A DNA stretch of 64,000 nucleotides from CAYRGC01 sp964423795 (GCA_964423795.1 CAYRGC010000002.1:1-64000), one strand, 5' to 3'. Shown: positions 32,650 to 42,015, numbered from the stretch's first letter. The notes: generated by a model not told the origin, from the sequence alone. Numbers and translations: made by a program.

Positions 32650-34098
32650 TTACCTGCGTCGCTTTGCCTTGGGAGCCAATTTGCAAAGCCCATGCGGGTC
32701 TTCCAGGAGCCACCGGAAGATGGCCCGCGTTTCCAGAATACTCCGGCCGGAAACCCACTCTCCTTGGTTATGCGCCTTGTTTCCGCGCGGGGGAACGCTG
32801 ATGACGCCACCCGGCACTCCCTCAAACGAGTACAGCCCGAGGCGCTTAAGCATCCAGGCACTGTAGAGGTTTTCATCGGCCACGGAGAGTCCGGCGGCCG
32901 GCACGGGGTCGTACCCGGTCGCCTGCTTCACCCCGCGGAACACCACGTCGGTGAAGCGATGGCTCTGCGGTTCGCCGTTCGGCGTGATCGGCATGAAGAA
33001 CGGCTCGTAGGAAACCCCGCGGGAATACGGACGGAGGTCGATGGTCACCTGCGCGGTCCATCCCTTCTCCTTGCGGATGGCCTCCACGTCTGCCCGGAGA
33101 TCCGCCATCTGCTGAGAGAAGCTGACGCCGGGGCGCGCGTGCACGGCGAAATCGAAGGTTCCGTGGTCGGGCCAGCGATCCATGCGCGACCGCATGACGC
33201 CGCCTTCGCCACTCTCCCACACGGCCGGGCCGAGAAGGGGATGCGCCTTCCGCTTTCCCTCGCGCGCGGCGGAACGCTTGCGCAGCTCGATCGAAAGCTC
33301 ATCGCAGATGTCCTTGGCGTTATAGCGGTTGGAAGCCGAGGCGAAGTGCCCCTGCTCGCTTTGCGAGAGCGTGACCTCGATCTCGAACTTCTGCCGGCCG
33401 GGCCGCCCGAGCACCACGCGCGGACGCATGTCATCGTCGTCCGGCTTGGCAGCGAGCGGACCGATCTCCTGCGACAGGACGGCCATGATCTGCTCGCGAT
33501 AGGACCATCGTGCGTCGAGACCGCGCGCGCCGCGGGAATGCCGCTCCTCATCCGGAGTGAATACGAAGTGGGCGCACAGCTCCGGCGGCAGCACGATCTC
33601 GGCCGCGAGCGCGATGGAATTGTACACGCCGGCCTTCATGTCCCAGGCGCCGATGCCGCGAAGCCGATCGGCGTTCTTCGAGTCGCGCGTCAACGTGCGC
33701 ATGACATCGGACGACGGCTCGACCGTGTCGTAGTGCGACGGCACCATCACGTGATACCTGGCCGTCTCGGGATCGCCGCGCATGATCACGAGACTTTTCA
33801 GCTGCACGAGGGAGTCACCGGCACGATCGTAGATCGGCTCCGACGCGGGGACGGACTGAACGTCATGCAAGAGCTGCCGCTCGGCTTGGTCATCGGCCTT
33901 GGAGGCATTACCGCCGTTCTTGCCGTAAATACTCTGCGACAACGCTTCCATGGCCTTCGCCCGGCGGGACGCGTACATCTTCTCCACGAGGTGCGCCATC
34001 TTGAACTCGCCCGGGGGGCTGAAGGACGGCTGCTCGATCAGTTTCGCGAACTGACCGAACTCGTCGTCGTCGAATTCCGAAATGGAACGGGGGGACAT
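32650..34098 (-). CDS. M20-family metallopeptidase
   Basis: The 482-residue protein shows the M20/ArgE/DapE/CPG2 zinc pattern: HYDTVEP (H-x-D), GIGAWDMKAG (metal-bridging Asp), FTPDEERHSRGARG (catalytic and metal Glu pair) and a C-terminal GNKAHNQGEWVS with the last histidine ligand. A dimerisation-type insert lies between about 250 and 350 (GRQKFEIEVTLSQSEQGHFA). Such enzymes remove N-acyl or peptide groups from amino acids or dipeptides; the substrate is unknown. No signal peptide. A TACAAT-like -10 lies just upstream of the ATG. Confidence 0.82.
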   Translation of the reverse strand: MSPRSISEFDDDEFGQFAKLIEQPSFSPPGEFKMAHLVEKMYASRRAKAMEALSQSIYGKNGGNASKADDQAERQLLHDVQSVPASEPIYDRAGDSLVQLKSLVIMRGDPETARYHVMVPSHYDTVEPSSDVMRTLTRDSKNADRLRGIGAWDMKAGVYNSIALAAEIVLPPELCAHFVFTPDEERHSRGARGLDARWSYREQIMAVLSQEIGPLAAKPDDDDMRPRVVLGRPGRQKFEIEVTLSQSEQGHFASASNRYNAKDICDELSIELRKRSAAREGKRKAHPLLGPAVWESGEGGVMRSRMDRWPDHGTFDFAVHARPGVSFSQQMADLRADVEAIRKEKGWTAQVTIDLRPYSRGVSYEPFFMPITPNGEPQSHRFTDVVFRGVKQATGYDPVPAAGLSVADENLYSAWMLKRLGLYSFEGVPGGVISVPPRGNKAHNQGEWVSGRSILETRAIFRWLLEDPHGLCKLAPKAKRRR

Positions 34099-34196
34099 AG
34101 GAAGTGCGATATTGTACGCCTCTTCGGAAGCCGATTAAAGGGGAGGAGGACCTCGGCATTGACTCCGCGGCGCCCCGCGCGCTCAATACCGCGTCC

Positions 34197-34766
34197 ATGC
34201 CGCAACTTGAACGGCGCATCGGCTCGCTTCTCGTCCAGGAGGAAAACGGCATCCTCTCGGTGAGCGACGCGGCGGCGGCATGCGTCGCGACGCTCGGCGC
34301 CTCCATGAGCAAGCGGCTCCGGGCACTCCTCGCGGACGCGCACGACGGCGACCTCTCCCCTGCCGACTACAACTGCCTCGGCACTGCCGCCTACCTCCTC
34401 GGCCACACCGATCGCCTCGCCTGGCGGGAAACGATGGCGAAGTTCGGCACCGACGTGAGCCACGATCCTGAGGCGCCGATCCGCGGCGGTGATGCGCTCT
34501 TCCAGATCGTCGGGAACGTCTCCGAATGCGATCCGGGCGGCGGCAGACGGCGATGGAAGACGGATATCGTGCTCCACGCGGGCCTGCTCCTCAGGAACCT
34601 CCGAAACGGCGAACCGGCCGCTTTGGAAAAAGACGGCCAGCTCCCCCTTTCGCTTCGCCCCTGGACGAAGACGCTCGGGGACTACTTCCCCGGCAAGCCG
34701 CACCGGTACGGGACCGCGCTGCGCCTGCTGCCGCTCGATGAGATTCCGGGTGAACCGGGCCGCTGA
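34197..34766 (+). CDS. Hypothetical soluble protein
   Basis: From ATG 34197 (MPQLERRIGSLLVQEENGIL) the product is 189 residues. The first half looks helical (SDAAAACVATLGASMSKRLR, TAAYLLGHTDRLAWRETMAK), the second half is mixed with WKTDIVLHAGLLLRNL. No membrane segment, signal peptide or known motif. An upstream in-frame start at 34104 would overlap the divergent peptidase promoter, so the shorter form is preferred. It precedes ileS by 38 bases and may be co-transcribed. Confidence 0.65.
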   Translation: MPQLERRIGSLLVQEENGILSVSDAAAACVATLGASMSKRLRALLADAHDGDLSPADYNCLGTAAYLLGHTDRLAWRETMAKFGTDVSHDPEAPIRGGDALFQIVGNVSECDPGGGRRRWKTDIVLHAGLLLRNLRNGEPAALEKDGQLPLSLRPWTKTLGDYFPGKPHRYGTALRLLPLDEIPGEPGR

Positions 34767-34804
34767 GTTCTGCTACGCTTTGGCTATCGTCCGCCTTCTT
34801 CTTC

Positions 34805-37800
34805 ATGCCTTTCGACCCAGTTGACCCCAAACAGAATTTTCCCGACCTCGAGCGGGGCATTCTGCAGTACTGGAAAGAGGAGGACACGTTCAAGCGGTCG
34901 ATCCGCCAGCGCTCGAAGAAAGGAGAGGATGTCCTCGCCGGTCCCGAGGCCTCGGCCACCGAGGAATCCTTCAGCTTCTACGACGGCCCGCCCTTCGCCA
35001 CCGGCCTCCCGCACTACGGCCACCTGCTCGCGGGCACCATCAAGGACGTGATCCCGCGCTACCAGACGATGCGCGGCAAGAAAGTGATCCGCCGCTTCGG
35101 TTGGGACTGCCACGGGCTCCCCATCGAGAACCTCATCGAGAAGGAGCACAACATCACGGGCAAGCAGCAGATCGAGGAGATGGGCATCAAGGCGTTCAAC
35201 GACCTCTGCCGCGGCGCCGTCCAGCGCTACACCAAGGAATGGCGCAGAGTCGTCGAGCGCACGGGCCGCTGGGTGGACATGGACTGGGACTACCGCACGA
35301 TGGATCCGGAATTCATGGAGAGCATCTGGTGGGTCTTCTCGAAGCTGGCGGAGAAGGGCCTCATCGTGGAGGGCCACAAGCCCATGCACGTCTGCCCGCA
35401 CTGCGTGACCCCGCTCTCGAACTTCGAGGTGACGCAGGGATACAAGGACGTGACGGACCTGAGCGCCACCGTGATGTTCAGGATGAAGGAAGAAAAGGAC
35501 TCTTCGACTTCGCTCAGGGTGGACACCAAGACGCCTACCTACCTGCTCGCCTGGACGACGACGCCGTGGACGCTCCCCGGGAACCTCTTCCTCGCGGTGC
35601 ATCCGAAGACGGCGTACGCGACGGTGGAACACAACGGGAAGCACTTTATCGTCGCGGAGGGGCTCGTGGAAAAAGTGTTCAAGGGCAAGGAACACGCTGT
35701 CGTCGGAAAATCCGTGACAGGTAAATCGCTCGTCGGGAAGACCTACGAGCCGCTTTTCCCCTACTTCGCGGAAACGTACGCCGACTCCGCGTTCCGCGTC
35801 GTCGCGGGGGACTTCGTCACGACGGTGGACGGCACGGGCATCGTGCACATCGCCCCCGGCTTCGGCGAGGACGACTTCGGCGTAGGCAAGCGCGAGGGCG
35901 TGCCGCTGCTCCAGCACGTCACGATGGAAGGAACATTCGTCGACAAGGTGACCGACTTCGCGGGCATGGACGTGAAGCCGAAGGAAGAGCCGTCGAAAGC
36001 CGACAAGGCGATCTGCAAACATCTGCAATCCGGAGGGGGGAATCGCGATTCTTCCCTCCTATTTGATCAAAAAAGTTATACGCACAGCTACCCGCACTGC
36101 TGGCGCTGCGACTCCCCGCTGCTCAACTACGCCACGTCATCGTGGTTCGTCTCGGTAGAGAAGATCAAGGAGAAGATGCTCGACGCCAATAGCCGCACCG
36201 AGTGGGTCCCCTCGCATTTACGCGACGGGCGTTTCGGCAAGTGGCTCGAGGGGGCGCGCGACTGGGCGATCTCCCGCAACCGCTACTGGGGCACGCCGCT
36301 GCCGATCTGGCGCAACGTGAAGACGGAGGAGCGGACGGTGATCGGCGGACGCGACGACCTCTTCTCCGAGGTGCCGCACCGCTTCACGAAGGTCACGACG
36401 CTCCGGCACGCCGAAAGCGAAGGGAACCTCATTCCGATCTACCAGGGCAAGGTGCCCGGCACCGCGCTCACCAAGCGCGGCCGCGGCCAGGCCAAGGCGG
36501 CGGGCGACGCGCTCGCGGCCGACCGGCACGGGGTCCGCGTCGTGTATTGCTCGCCGCTCCAGCGCACGCGCGAGACGGCAGAAAACATCGCGAAAGCCAC
36601 CGGCGCCCTGCTCGTCGTGGACGAGCGCTTGCGCGAGGTGGACTTCGGCGAGTACGAGGGCAAGACGGTGGACTTCTCCGACCTCACGTTCGTGAAGGCG
36701 CGCCGCGCCCACAAACTCGAGACGGGCAAGGTGGAGAGCATCTACCACTTCCCCGGCATGGAGACGTGGAAGGAAGTGCACGGGCGCATCGAGAGCTTCC
36801 TCGCAGAAGTCCTTCCCCGTCACCGCGGCGAGCACATCGCGATCGTCACGCACGCCGATCCCTGCCTGAACCTGCGCAACGTCTTCACGAAAGAGGATCC
36901 GGCGAAGCTCTGCCACCAGCCGTACCCGAACTACGCGGAGCCCGTGAGTTACTTCTGGGACCACGCGGAAAAACAGTCGATGGACCTGCACAAGGAGACC
37001 GTGGACGGCATCGCGTGGGAAGGCGGCGACGAGAAGGGCGCCGTGACGACGAGTTTCGTCCGCCACGGCCAGACCGACTGGAACCGCGACGGCAAGTGCC
37101 AGGGCATGGAGGCCGATCGTCCCCTCACGGACAAGGGGCGCGAGCAGGCGAAGGAGTGCGCGGTGAAGCTGAAGAAGGAGAAGAAACGCTTCGACGTCGT
37201 GATCTGCTCCGACCTCAAGCGCGCGAAGGAGACGGCGGAGATCATCGCGAAGGAATTGGGCCTCGAGATCGCCGAGACGAATCCCCTCCTCCGGGAGCGC
37301 GGCATCGGTTCCTGGATGGGTCTCTCGAACGAGCAGATCCTGAAGGAACATCCGCTCGAGGTGCCCAACGGCGAACTCGGGCTCCATTACAAGACCGGCG
37401 AAAAAGGAGAGACGCTCACCGATTTTCTTAAGCGCGCCGAGGCGGTCCGCGAGCATCTGCTCTCGGCGTACGCCGGCAAGCGCGTGCTCGTCGTGACGCA
37501 CGGAGGATTCATCAAGGCGATGCGCATGGTCGCCGACAAGCTCGGCTACGCCGAGGCGCTCGCCTACGCCCCCGTGAACTGCGAGACGACCGAATTCACC
37601 TTCCATCCGCTCCTGCGCCGCATCCCCGAGGTGCTCGATTGCTGGTTCGAATCCGGATCCATGCCGTACGCGCAGGGTCATTTCCCGTTCAGTTACGGGT
37701 TGCGGGTTACGGGTTACGGGGAAAATGCTGACCGTGTTCCCGTACCTCGAAACTCGAAAATCGACACTCCTCCGGGTTTCCCAGCGGATTTTATTGCGGA

Positions 37801-39268
37801 AGGCATCGACCAGACACGCGGCTGGTTCTACACGCTCACCGTGCTCGGCGCCGCCCTGTACGGCCAGTCGCCCTTCCGCCACTGCATCGTGAACGGCACG
37901 GTGCTCGCGGAGGACGGCAAGAAGATGAGCAAGCGCCTGAAGAACTATCCCGACCCGCTCGAGCTCGCGGAGAAGCACGGCGCCGACGCCATGCGCTTCG
38001 CGCTCATGAGCTCACCGGCCGTGCGCGGCGAGGATTTGCGCTTCGGCGAGAAGCTCGTGGCGGAGCAGCTGCGCAACGTCCTCCTCCCGCTGTGGAACAC
38101 GTACGCGTTCTTCGTGACGTACGCGAACGCCGCGGGCTGGGACGCGGGTGCGACGCGCCGGGCCTCCGGCCACCCGCTCGACCGCTACGTCCGCGCGGAG
38201 GTGCAGGACCTCGTGAACCGCATGACCGAGCAGCTCGAGCACTACGACCTCTCCGCGACGTGCGCGGAGCTCGGGAGCACCATCGACGCGCTTACCAACT
38301 GGTACGTGCGCCTCTCGCGCCGCCGCTTCGCCGGCAAGGCGGGGCTCAGCGGCCCCGGCGAGGCGATGGAAGAGATGCACGAGGGCGACCGCGCCGACGC
38401 GCTGGGCACCCTCTACGACGTGCTGCTCACGATCGGCCAGCTGCTCGCGCCGTTCTGCCCCTTCGTGCCCGAGGCGATGTACCTGAACCTCGTGCGCGAG
38501 GAGCACGGCAGCATCCACCTCACCGATTGGCCGGCCACGCGCGCGCTCAGCGACGCCGAGGCGGCACTGCTGCGCAAGACGCGCCTGCTCCGGGCGATCG
38601 TCTCGCTCGGGCTCCAGATCCGCAGCGAGAAGAAGGTGAAGGTGCGACAACCGCTCGCCCGCGCCACGATCGCCGTGCCGAAGGACCTCCTGAAGGCCCA
38701 CGCGATCGACGATGACGAGCTCGCCCTCCTCCGCGAGGAACTCAACGTGAAGACGGTCGACCTCGTGGCCGACGCCGGCGCGATCGCCGAGTCCTACGCG
38801 CAGGTGGACGCCCGCAAGGTGGGCCCGCGCCTGGGCGGACGCGTGCAGGAGATCATCAAGGCCGGAAAGGCCGGGGAGTTCTCGGTGGAGAAGGACGGCT
38901 CGATCCTGATCCAGGACGTCCGCCTCGCGCCCGGAGAAGCCGCGGTGGTCTACCGCGGCAAGGAAGGCACCGACGTGGCGGCCGACAAGGGCGTGGTGGT
39001 GTCGCTCGACACGACCGTGACCCCGGCGCTCCAATCCGAGGGCCGCGCCCGCGACCTCATCCGCGCGATCCAGCAACTGCGCAAGGACACGGGACTCTCC
39101 TTCACCGACCGCATCGCGCTCTCGATCGAGGGCGTCGACGATCTCATGCGCGAGCACGGCAAGACGATCGCGTCCGCCGTGAACGCCGACTTCGGCCAAA
39201 ACGACGGCGAGACAAAGGTCGTCGAGCTCGACGGAGAAACGGCGACCGTGCGCTTCAGCAAGCTCTGA
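34805..39268 (+). CDS. ileS: Isoleucyl-tRNA synthetase with two inserted histidine-phosphatase domains
   Basis: The enzyme charges tRNA-Ile. Class I motifs are intact: PPFATGLPHYGHLLAGT (HIGH region), CP1 editing domain with LLAWTTTPWTLPGN, RNRYWGTPLPIW, PADFIAEGIDQTRGWFYTL and KKMSKRLKNY. About 410 extra residues (roughly 525-935) lie between RNRYWGTPLPIW and RRIPEVLDCWFESGSMPYAQ. They hold two phosphoglycerate-mutase-type domains: the first with LRHAESEGN, SPLQRTRETA, LREVDFGEYEG and IVTHADP; the second with FVRHGQTDWN, SDLKRAKETA, LLRERGIGSWMG and VVTHGGF. Both retain the RHG, Arg, Glu and His catalytic set. Two further small repeat-derived insertions occur at 35498-35525 and 37685-37770. 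Confidence 0.95.
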   Translation: MPFDPVDPKQNFPDLERGILQYWKEEDTFKRSIRQRSKKGEDVLAGPEASATEESFSFYDGPPFATGLPHYGHLLAGTIKDVIPRYQTMRGKKVIRRFGWDCHGLPIENLIEKEHNITGKQQIEEMGIKAFNDLCRGAVQRYTKEWRRVVERTGRWVDMDWDYRTMDPEFMESIWWVFSKLAEKGLIVEGHKPMHVCPHCVTPLSNFEVTQGYKDVTDLSATVMFRMKEEKDSSTSLRVDTKTPTYLLAWTTTPWTLPGNLFLAVHPKTAYATVEHNGKHFIVAEGLVEKVFKGKEHAVVGKSVTGKSLVGKTYEPLFPYFAETYADSAFRVVAGDFVTTVDGTGIVHIAPGFGEDDFGVGKREGVPLLQHVTMEGTFVDKVTDFAGMDVKPKEEPSKADKAICKHLQSGGGNRDSSLLFDQKSYTHSYPHCWRCDSPLLNYATSSWFVSVEKIKEKMLDANSRTEWVPSHLRDGRFGKWLEGARDWAISRNRYWGTPLPIWRNVKTEERTVIGGRDDLFSEVPHRFTKVTTLRHAESEGNLIPIYQGKVPGTALTKRGRGQAKAAGDALAADRHGVRVVYCSPLQRTRETAENIAKATGALLVVDERLREVDFGEYEGKTVDFSDLTFVKARRAHKLETGKVESIYHFPGMETWKEVHGRIESFLAEVLPRHRGEHIAIVTHADPCLNLRNVFTKEDPAKLCHQPYPNYAEPVSYFWDHAEKQSMDLHKETVDGIAWEGGDEKGAVTTSFVRHGQTDWNRDGKCQGMEADRPLTDKGREQAKECAVKLKKEKKRFDVVICSDLKRAKETAEIIAKELGLEIAETNPLLRERGIGSWMGLSNEQILKEHPLEVPNGELGLHYKTGEKGETLTDFLKRAEAVREHLLSAYAGKRVLVVTHGGFIKAMRMVADKLGYAEALAYAPVNCETTEFTFHPLLRRIPEVLDCWFESGSMPYAQGHFPFSYGLRVTGYGENADRVPVPRNSKIDTPPGFPADFIAEGIDQTRGWFYTLTVLGAALYGQSPFRHCIVNGTVLAEDGKKMSKRLKNYPDPLELAEKHGADAMRFALMSSPAVRGEDLRFGEKLVAEQLRNVLLPLWNTYAFFVTYANAAGWDAGATRRASGHPLDRYVRAEVQDLVNRMTEQLEHYDLSATCAELGSTIDALTNWYVRLSRRRFAGKAGLSGPGEAMEEMHEGDRADALGTLYDVLLTIGQLLAPFCPFVPEAMYLNLVREEHGSIHLTDWPATRALSDAEAALLRKTRLLRAIVSLGLQIRSEKKVKVRQPLARATIAVPKDLLKAHAIDDDELALLREELNVKTVDLVADAGAIAESYAQVDARKVGPRLGGRVQEIIKAGKAGEFSVEKDGSILIQDVRLAPGEAAVVYRGKEGTDVAADKGVVVSLDTTVTPALQSEGRARDLIRAIQQLRKDTGLSFTDRIALSIEGVDDLMREHGKTIASAVNADFGQNDGETKVVELDGETATVRFSKL
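37685..37770. repeat. In-frame reduplicated repeat inside ileS
   Basis: The stretch begins with repeated GTTACGGGTT/GCGGGTTACGGG units and ends with CGAAACTCGAAAATCGA units. It encodes SYGLRVTGYGENADRV and a following short loop where ordinary IleRS has a brief linker before PADFIAEG. It resembles in style the elements in and around uvrA. Confidence 0.6.
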
Positions 39269-39299
39269 GTTCTTTTCTCTTCCTCTTTCCTCCCTCCTT

Positions 39300-39689
39300 G
39301 TGTCCCTCCCCACCCGCCTCCTCCTCCAGGTCCTCCTCACGACCCTCCTCCTCTGGTGGATGGCCACGACGCTGCCCCAGTACGTGGGGATCGGCGGCGG
39401 CTGGCCGGGATACGCCGTCATCGCGATCATTCTCGTGCTCTTGAACCTCGTCGTGCGGCCGATCCTGGACCTGCTGGCGGCCCCCGTGAAGTTCGTCGCG
39501 GGGCTCATCGGGCTCATCCTGGTGAACGCCGTCTTCCTCTGGATCCTCACGGCCGTGACCGCGAAGCTCGATCCCGCGATCGCGTCGTTCGAGATCCGGG
39601 GCGGCGTCCTCGGCTGGGTGGTCGTCGCGGTGGTGCTCGGCATCGGCAAGATGCTCATCCACCTGGCGACGCCGAAGAGCAAGAACTGA
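39300..39689 (+). CDS. Phage-holin-family (DUF360/YvlD-like) membrane protein
   Basis: The 129-residue protein begins at a GTG (39300) after a C/T-rich leader. It has four membrane helices; the second helix reads GYAVIAIILVLLNLVVRPIL with the typical N-x-x-V-R-P-I-L, followed by GLIGLILVNAVFLWILTAV. This is the signature of the small phage-holin-like family PF04020, whose cellular role is unknown despite the name. It is 31 bases behind ileS and 18 before an MFS gene, so it probably shares their transcript. Confidence 0.8.
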   Translation: MSLPTRLLLQVLLTTLLLWWMATTLPQYVGIGGGWPGYAVIAIILVLLNLVVRPILDLLAAPVKFVAGLIGLILVNAVFLWILTAVTAKLDPAIASFEIRGGVLGWVVVAVVLGIGKMLIHLATPKSKN

Positions 39690-39707
39690 TTTCCCGCCCT
39701 TCCACGC

Positions 39708-40955
39708 ATGTCGCCGAAACGCCATCCGATGCTGCCCCTGTTCCTCACGGTCTTCATCGACATGCTGGGGGTCGGCATCGCGATCCCCGTGCTCGCGTCC
39801 GTGTTCCTGGATCCCGCGAGAAGCGTGCTCCCGGCGGCAACCACCCTCGGCGACCGCGCGATCCTCTACGGTTTCCTCCTCAGCGCCTATCCGCTCGCGC
39901 AGTTCATCGGCGCCCCGGTACTCGGCGCGCTCTCGGACCACCGCGGCCGCAAGCCCGTGCTCATCCTCTCCCTGCTCGGCACGGCGGTGGGATATTTCCT
40001 CTTCGGGCTCGGCATCGTGCTCAAGTCGCTGCCCCTGCTCTTCCTCTCGCGCATCCTCGACGGATTCACGGGAGGCAACATCGCGACGGCTTTCTCCGCG
40101 ATCGCGGATTTCAGCGACCCGAAACAGAAAGCGAAGAACTTCGGCCTCGTGGGCGCCGCCTTCGGTCTGGGGTTCATCCTCGGCCCTTTCATCGGCGGCG
40201 AACTCAGCAGCAACGACGTGATCCCGTGGTTCACGTTCTCCACGCCGTTCTTCTTCACGGCGGGACTGAGCCTGCTCAACGCGGTCCTCTGCGGACTCTT
40301 CCTGCCCGAGACGCTCCGGCAGCGCGTGGAGACGGCCCTGAGCCCCCTCGCCGGTTTCCGCAACGTCGTGACGGCGTTCACGTCTCCCCCCGTGCGCACG
40401 ATGTTCACGGTGATGTTCCTGCTCACGCTCGGCTTCAACTTCTTCACGCAATTCTTCCAGGTCATCCTCATCGAGCGCTTCGCCTTCACGCAGGCCAACA
40501 CCGGCCGCCTGTTCGCGTACGTCGGCATCTGGATCGCCATCACGCAGGGCGTGCTCACGAAACCGGTGGGTACCCGCTTCTCCCCCGAGACCATCATCAA
40601 GTGGACGGCGCTGCCGCTCGCGCTGCTGCTCGCGAGCCTCGTCCTGCCCCGCTCGAGCGCGCTCTTCTACGTTCTCCTGCCGTTCGTTGCCGTCTGCCAG
40701 GGCCTCCTCATCCCGAACACGAACGCCGTGATCTCCAACCTCGCCGGCGAGGACGCGCAGGGCGAAATCATGGGCATCAATCAGTCCGTGCAATCCCTCG
40801 CGCAGGCGGTTCCCCCGCTCGTGGCGGGCGTGCTCACGGGGATCCACCTGGAACTTCCGCTGTTCTGTGCCGGCCTACTGACACTCATCGGCTTCGGAGT
40901 TTTCGCGAGGGAATTTCGTCATCCGCGTCGAAAAGATTTAGTACACGAAATCTAA
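39708..40955 (+). CDS. MFS transporter, TetA-like
   Basis: The 415-residue protein has 12 predicted helices and the major-facilitator loop 2-3 motif GALSDHRGRKPVLILSLLG, the antiporter-like segment GLVGAAFGLGFILGPFIGG, and an N-terminal FLTVFIDMLGVGIAIPVLAS. These are characteristic of TetA-like drug/H+ antiporters. Substrate cannot be predicted; TetA-like efflux proteins in genomes of this type often have no known drug. Likely the last gene of the ileS transcript; an A+T-rich spacer follows. Confidence 0.85.
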   Translation: MSPKRHPMLPLFLTVFIDMLGVGIAIPVLASVFLDPARSVLPAATTLGDRAILYGFLLSAYPLAQFIGAPVLGALSDHRGRKPVLILSLLGTAVGYFLFGLGIVLKSLPLLFLSRILDGFTGGNIATAFSAIADFSDPKQKAKNFGLVGAAFGLGFILGPFIGGELSSNDVIPWFTFSTPFFFTAGLSLLNAVLCGLFLPETLRQRVETALSPLAGFRNVVTAFTSPPVRTMFTVMFLLTLGFNFFTQFFQVILIERFAFTQANTGRLFAYVGIWIAITQGVLTKPVGTRFSPETIIKWTALPLALLLASLVLPRSSALFYVLLPFVAVCQGLLIPNTNAVISNLAGEDAQGEIMGINQSVQSLAQAVPPLVAGVLTGIHLELPLFCAGLLTLIGFGVFAREFRHPRRKDLVHEI

Positions 40956-40974
40956 GATAGCCCTTAATGGAGAG

Positions 40975-41010
40975 GAAAAATTTGAATAGTTTTTGTATGC
41001 AATTTATGCG
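40975..41010 (+). promoter_or_regulatory. Recurrent A+T-rich motif, copy 1
   Basis: GAGGAAAAATTTGAATAG continues with TTTTTGTATGC. The pattern GAGGAAAAA-N-YTGAA-N2-4-TTTTTGT recurs at 52800-52840 and 53557-53590. It can form a small AAAAA/TTTTT hairpin with a TGAA-containing loop. The rest of 40956-41184 holds no gene. Confidence 0.4.
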
Positions 41011-41184
41011 CACATTTTTTATACGAATTTGAGAGTGAAGAGGGAAAATCCCGAGAGCGACGACCGGCCTTCCCTCCTATGCCGAGGATCGCGGCGACAT
41101 TTTGTATGCGTCGGTACGAAGCGAGGATTTACAGCGTGGATGATCGGTTGGTATGGTCCCCCTCCTGCCTCCCCCTTCGCGCCG

Positions 41185-42015
41185 ATGAACATCACCCGCC
41201 TGACCCTCGCCGCCTCCGTACTCGCTTTTGGGGCCGGGCTCCTGTGGAGCACGCCCGCGGCCGCGGCATCCCCCGCGGCGATCGACTATGGGATCATGCA
41301 AGGAATCCTCGCTCCCGACGAAGAAGGAGAGGTGCACGCCGCGCTGCCCGTGACGCGCATCGACTTCGTCCTCAAGGTCGTTGACGACCTTTACCTTTCC
41401 CCGATGGACAGCAAGAGCGAGCGGATGGCACAGGCGAATTGCTACCGGAACATCGCCCCGAGCCTCCCCGTGACATTCACCCGGCTCTTCGGCGACGTGC
41501 CGAACGACGCGCCGTACGCGCCTCGTCTCTGCATCGCGCTCGAGGCGGGACTCGTGGGCGGCGATCGCGACGGGAACTTCCGCCCGTTCGACGCGATCAC
41601 GGTCGCCGAGGCCGCCAAGGTCCTCGCGGGGGCGCAGGGCTTCACGTATCCGACACATGACGCCCCGACGAAGCCCTGGTACTGGAGTTCCATGGAAGCG
41701 CTGCGCCAGCGCGGCGCCATCGCAGCGACCGACGCGCCGTCGGCCGTCCTCGACCGCGGCATGATGGCCACGATGTTTCACGCGCTCCGCGATGCCCAGC
41801 GGTACCCGCTGACCCGGATCATCGGCATGCGGCTGGATGCCCCCCTCTGCGCCGGACTCGCGTGCGGCACGGAGACGACGGGCGGCATGGCCGTCACCTC
41901 GACCGGCGGCGGACGCCGCGCGCCCGCCCACGTCTCGGCCCGCACGCTCCGCCGTCAGGTCCGCGAGGCGCGCAAGCAAGCGACCTCCACGCCGGTCCCA
42001 AGTCCTCACCCCTAA
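41185..42015 (+). CDS. Secreted SLH-like surface protein
   Basis: From ATG 41185 the 276-residue product has a signal peptide (MNITRLTLAASVLAFGAGLL ... AAAA-SPAA). The mature region contains a diverged SLH repeat: TRLFGDVPNDAPYAPRLCIA, LEAGLVGGDRDGNFRPFDAI, TVAEAAKVLA, with the GDRDGNFRPFDAIT core. Cysteines in NCYRN and LCIAL could pair. The C-terminus is basic and proline-rich. It is followed after 50 bases by a paralogue, so the two arose by duplication. Likely wall-associated. The start is taken over the longer frame because the signal peptide begins here. Confidence 0.75.
   Translation: MNITRLTLAASVLAFGAGLLWSTPAAAASPAAIDYGIMQGILAPDEEGEVHAALPVTRIDFVLKVVDDLYLSPMDSKSERMAQANCYRNIAPSLPVTFTRLFGDVPNDAPYAPRLCIALEAGLVGGDRDGNFRPFDAITVAEAAKVLAGAQGFTYPTHDAPTKPWYWSSMEALRQRGAIAATDAPSAVLDRGMMATMFHALRDAQRYPLTRIIGMRLDAPLCAGLACGTETTGGMAVTSTGGGRRAPAHVSARTLRRQVREARKQATSTPVPSPHP

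Noticed and set aside
39255..40847. 530-residue minus-strand frame opposite the MFS gene, and a 534-residue plus-strand frame shifted against it
   Set aside because: Both are rich in Arg, Glu and His without any motif; the MFS frame has 12 helices and conserved loops.
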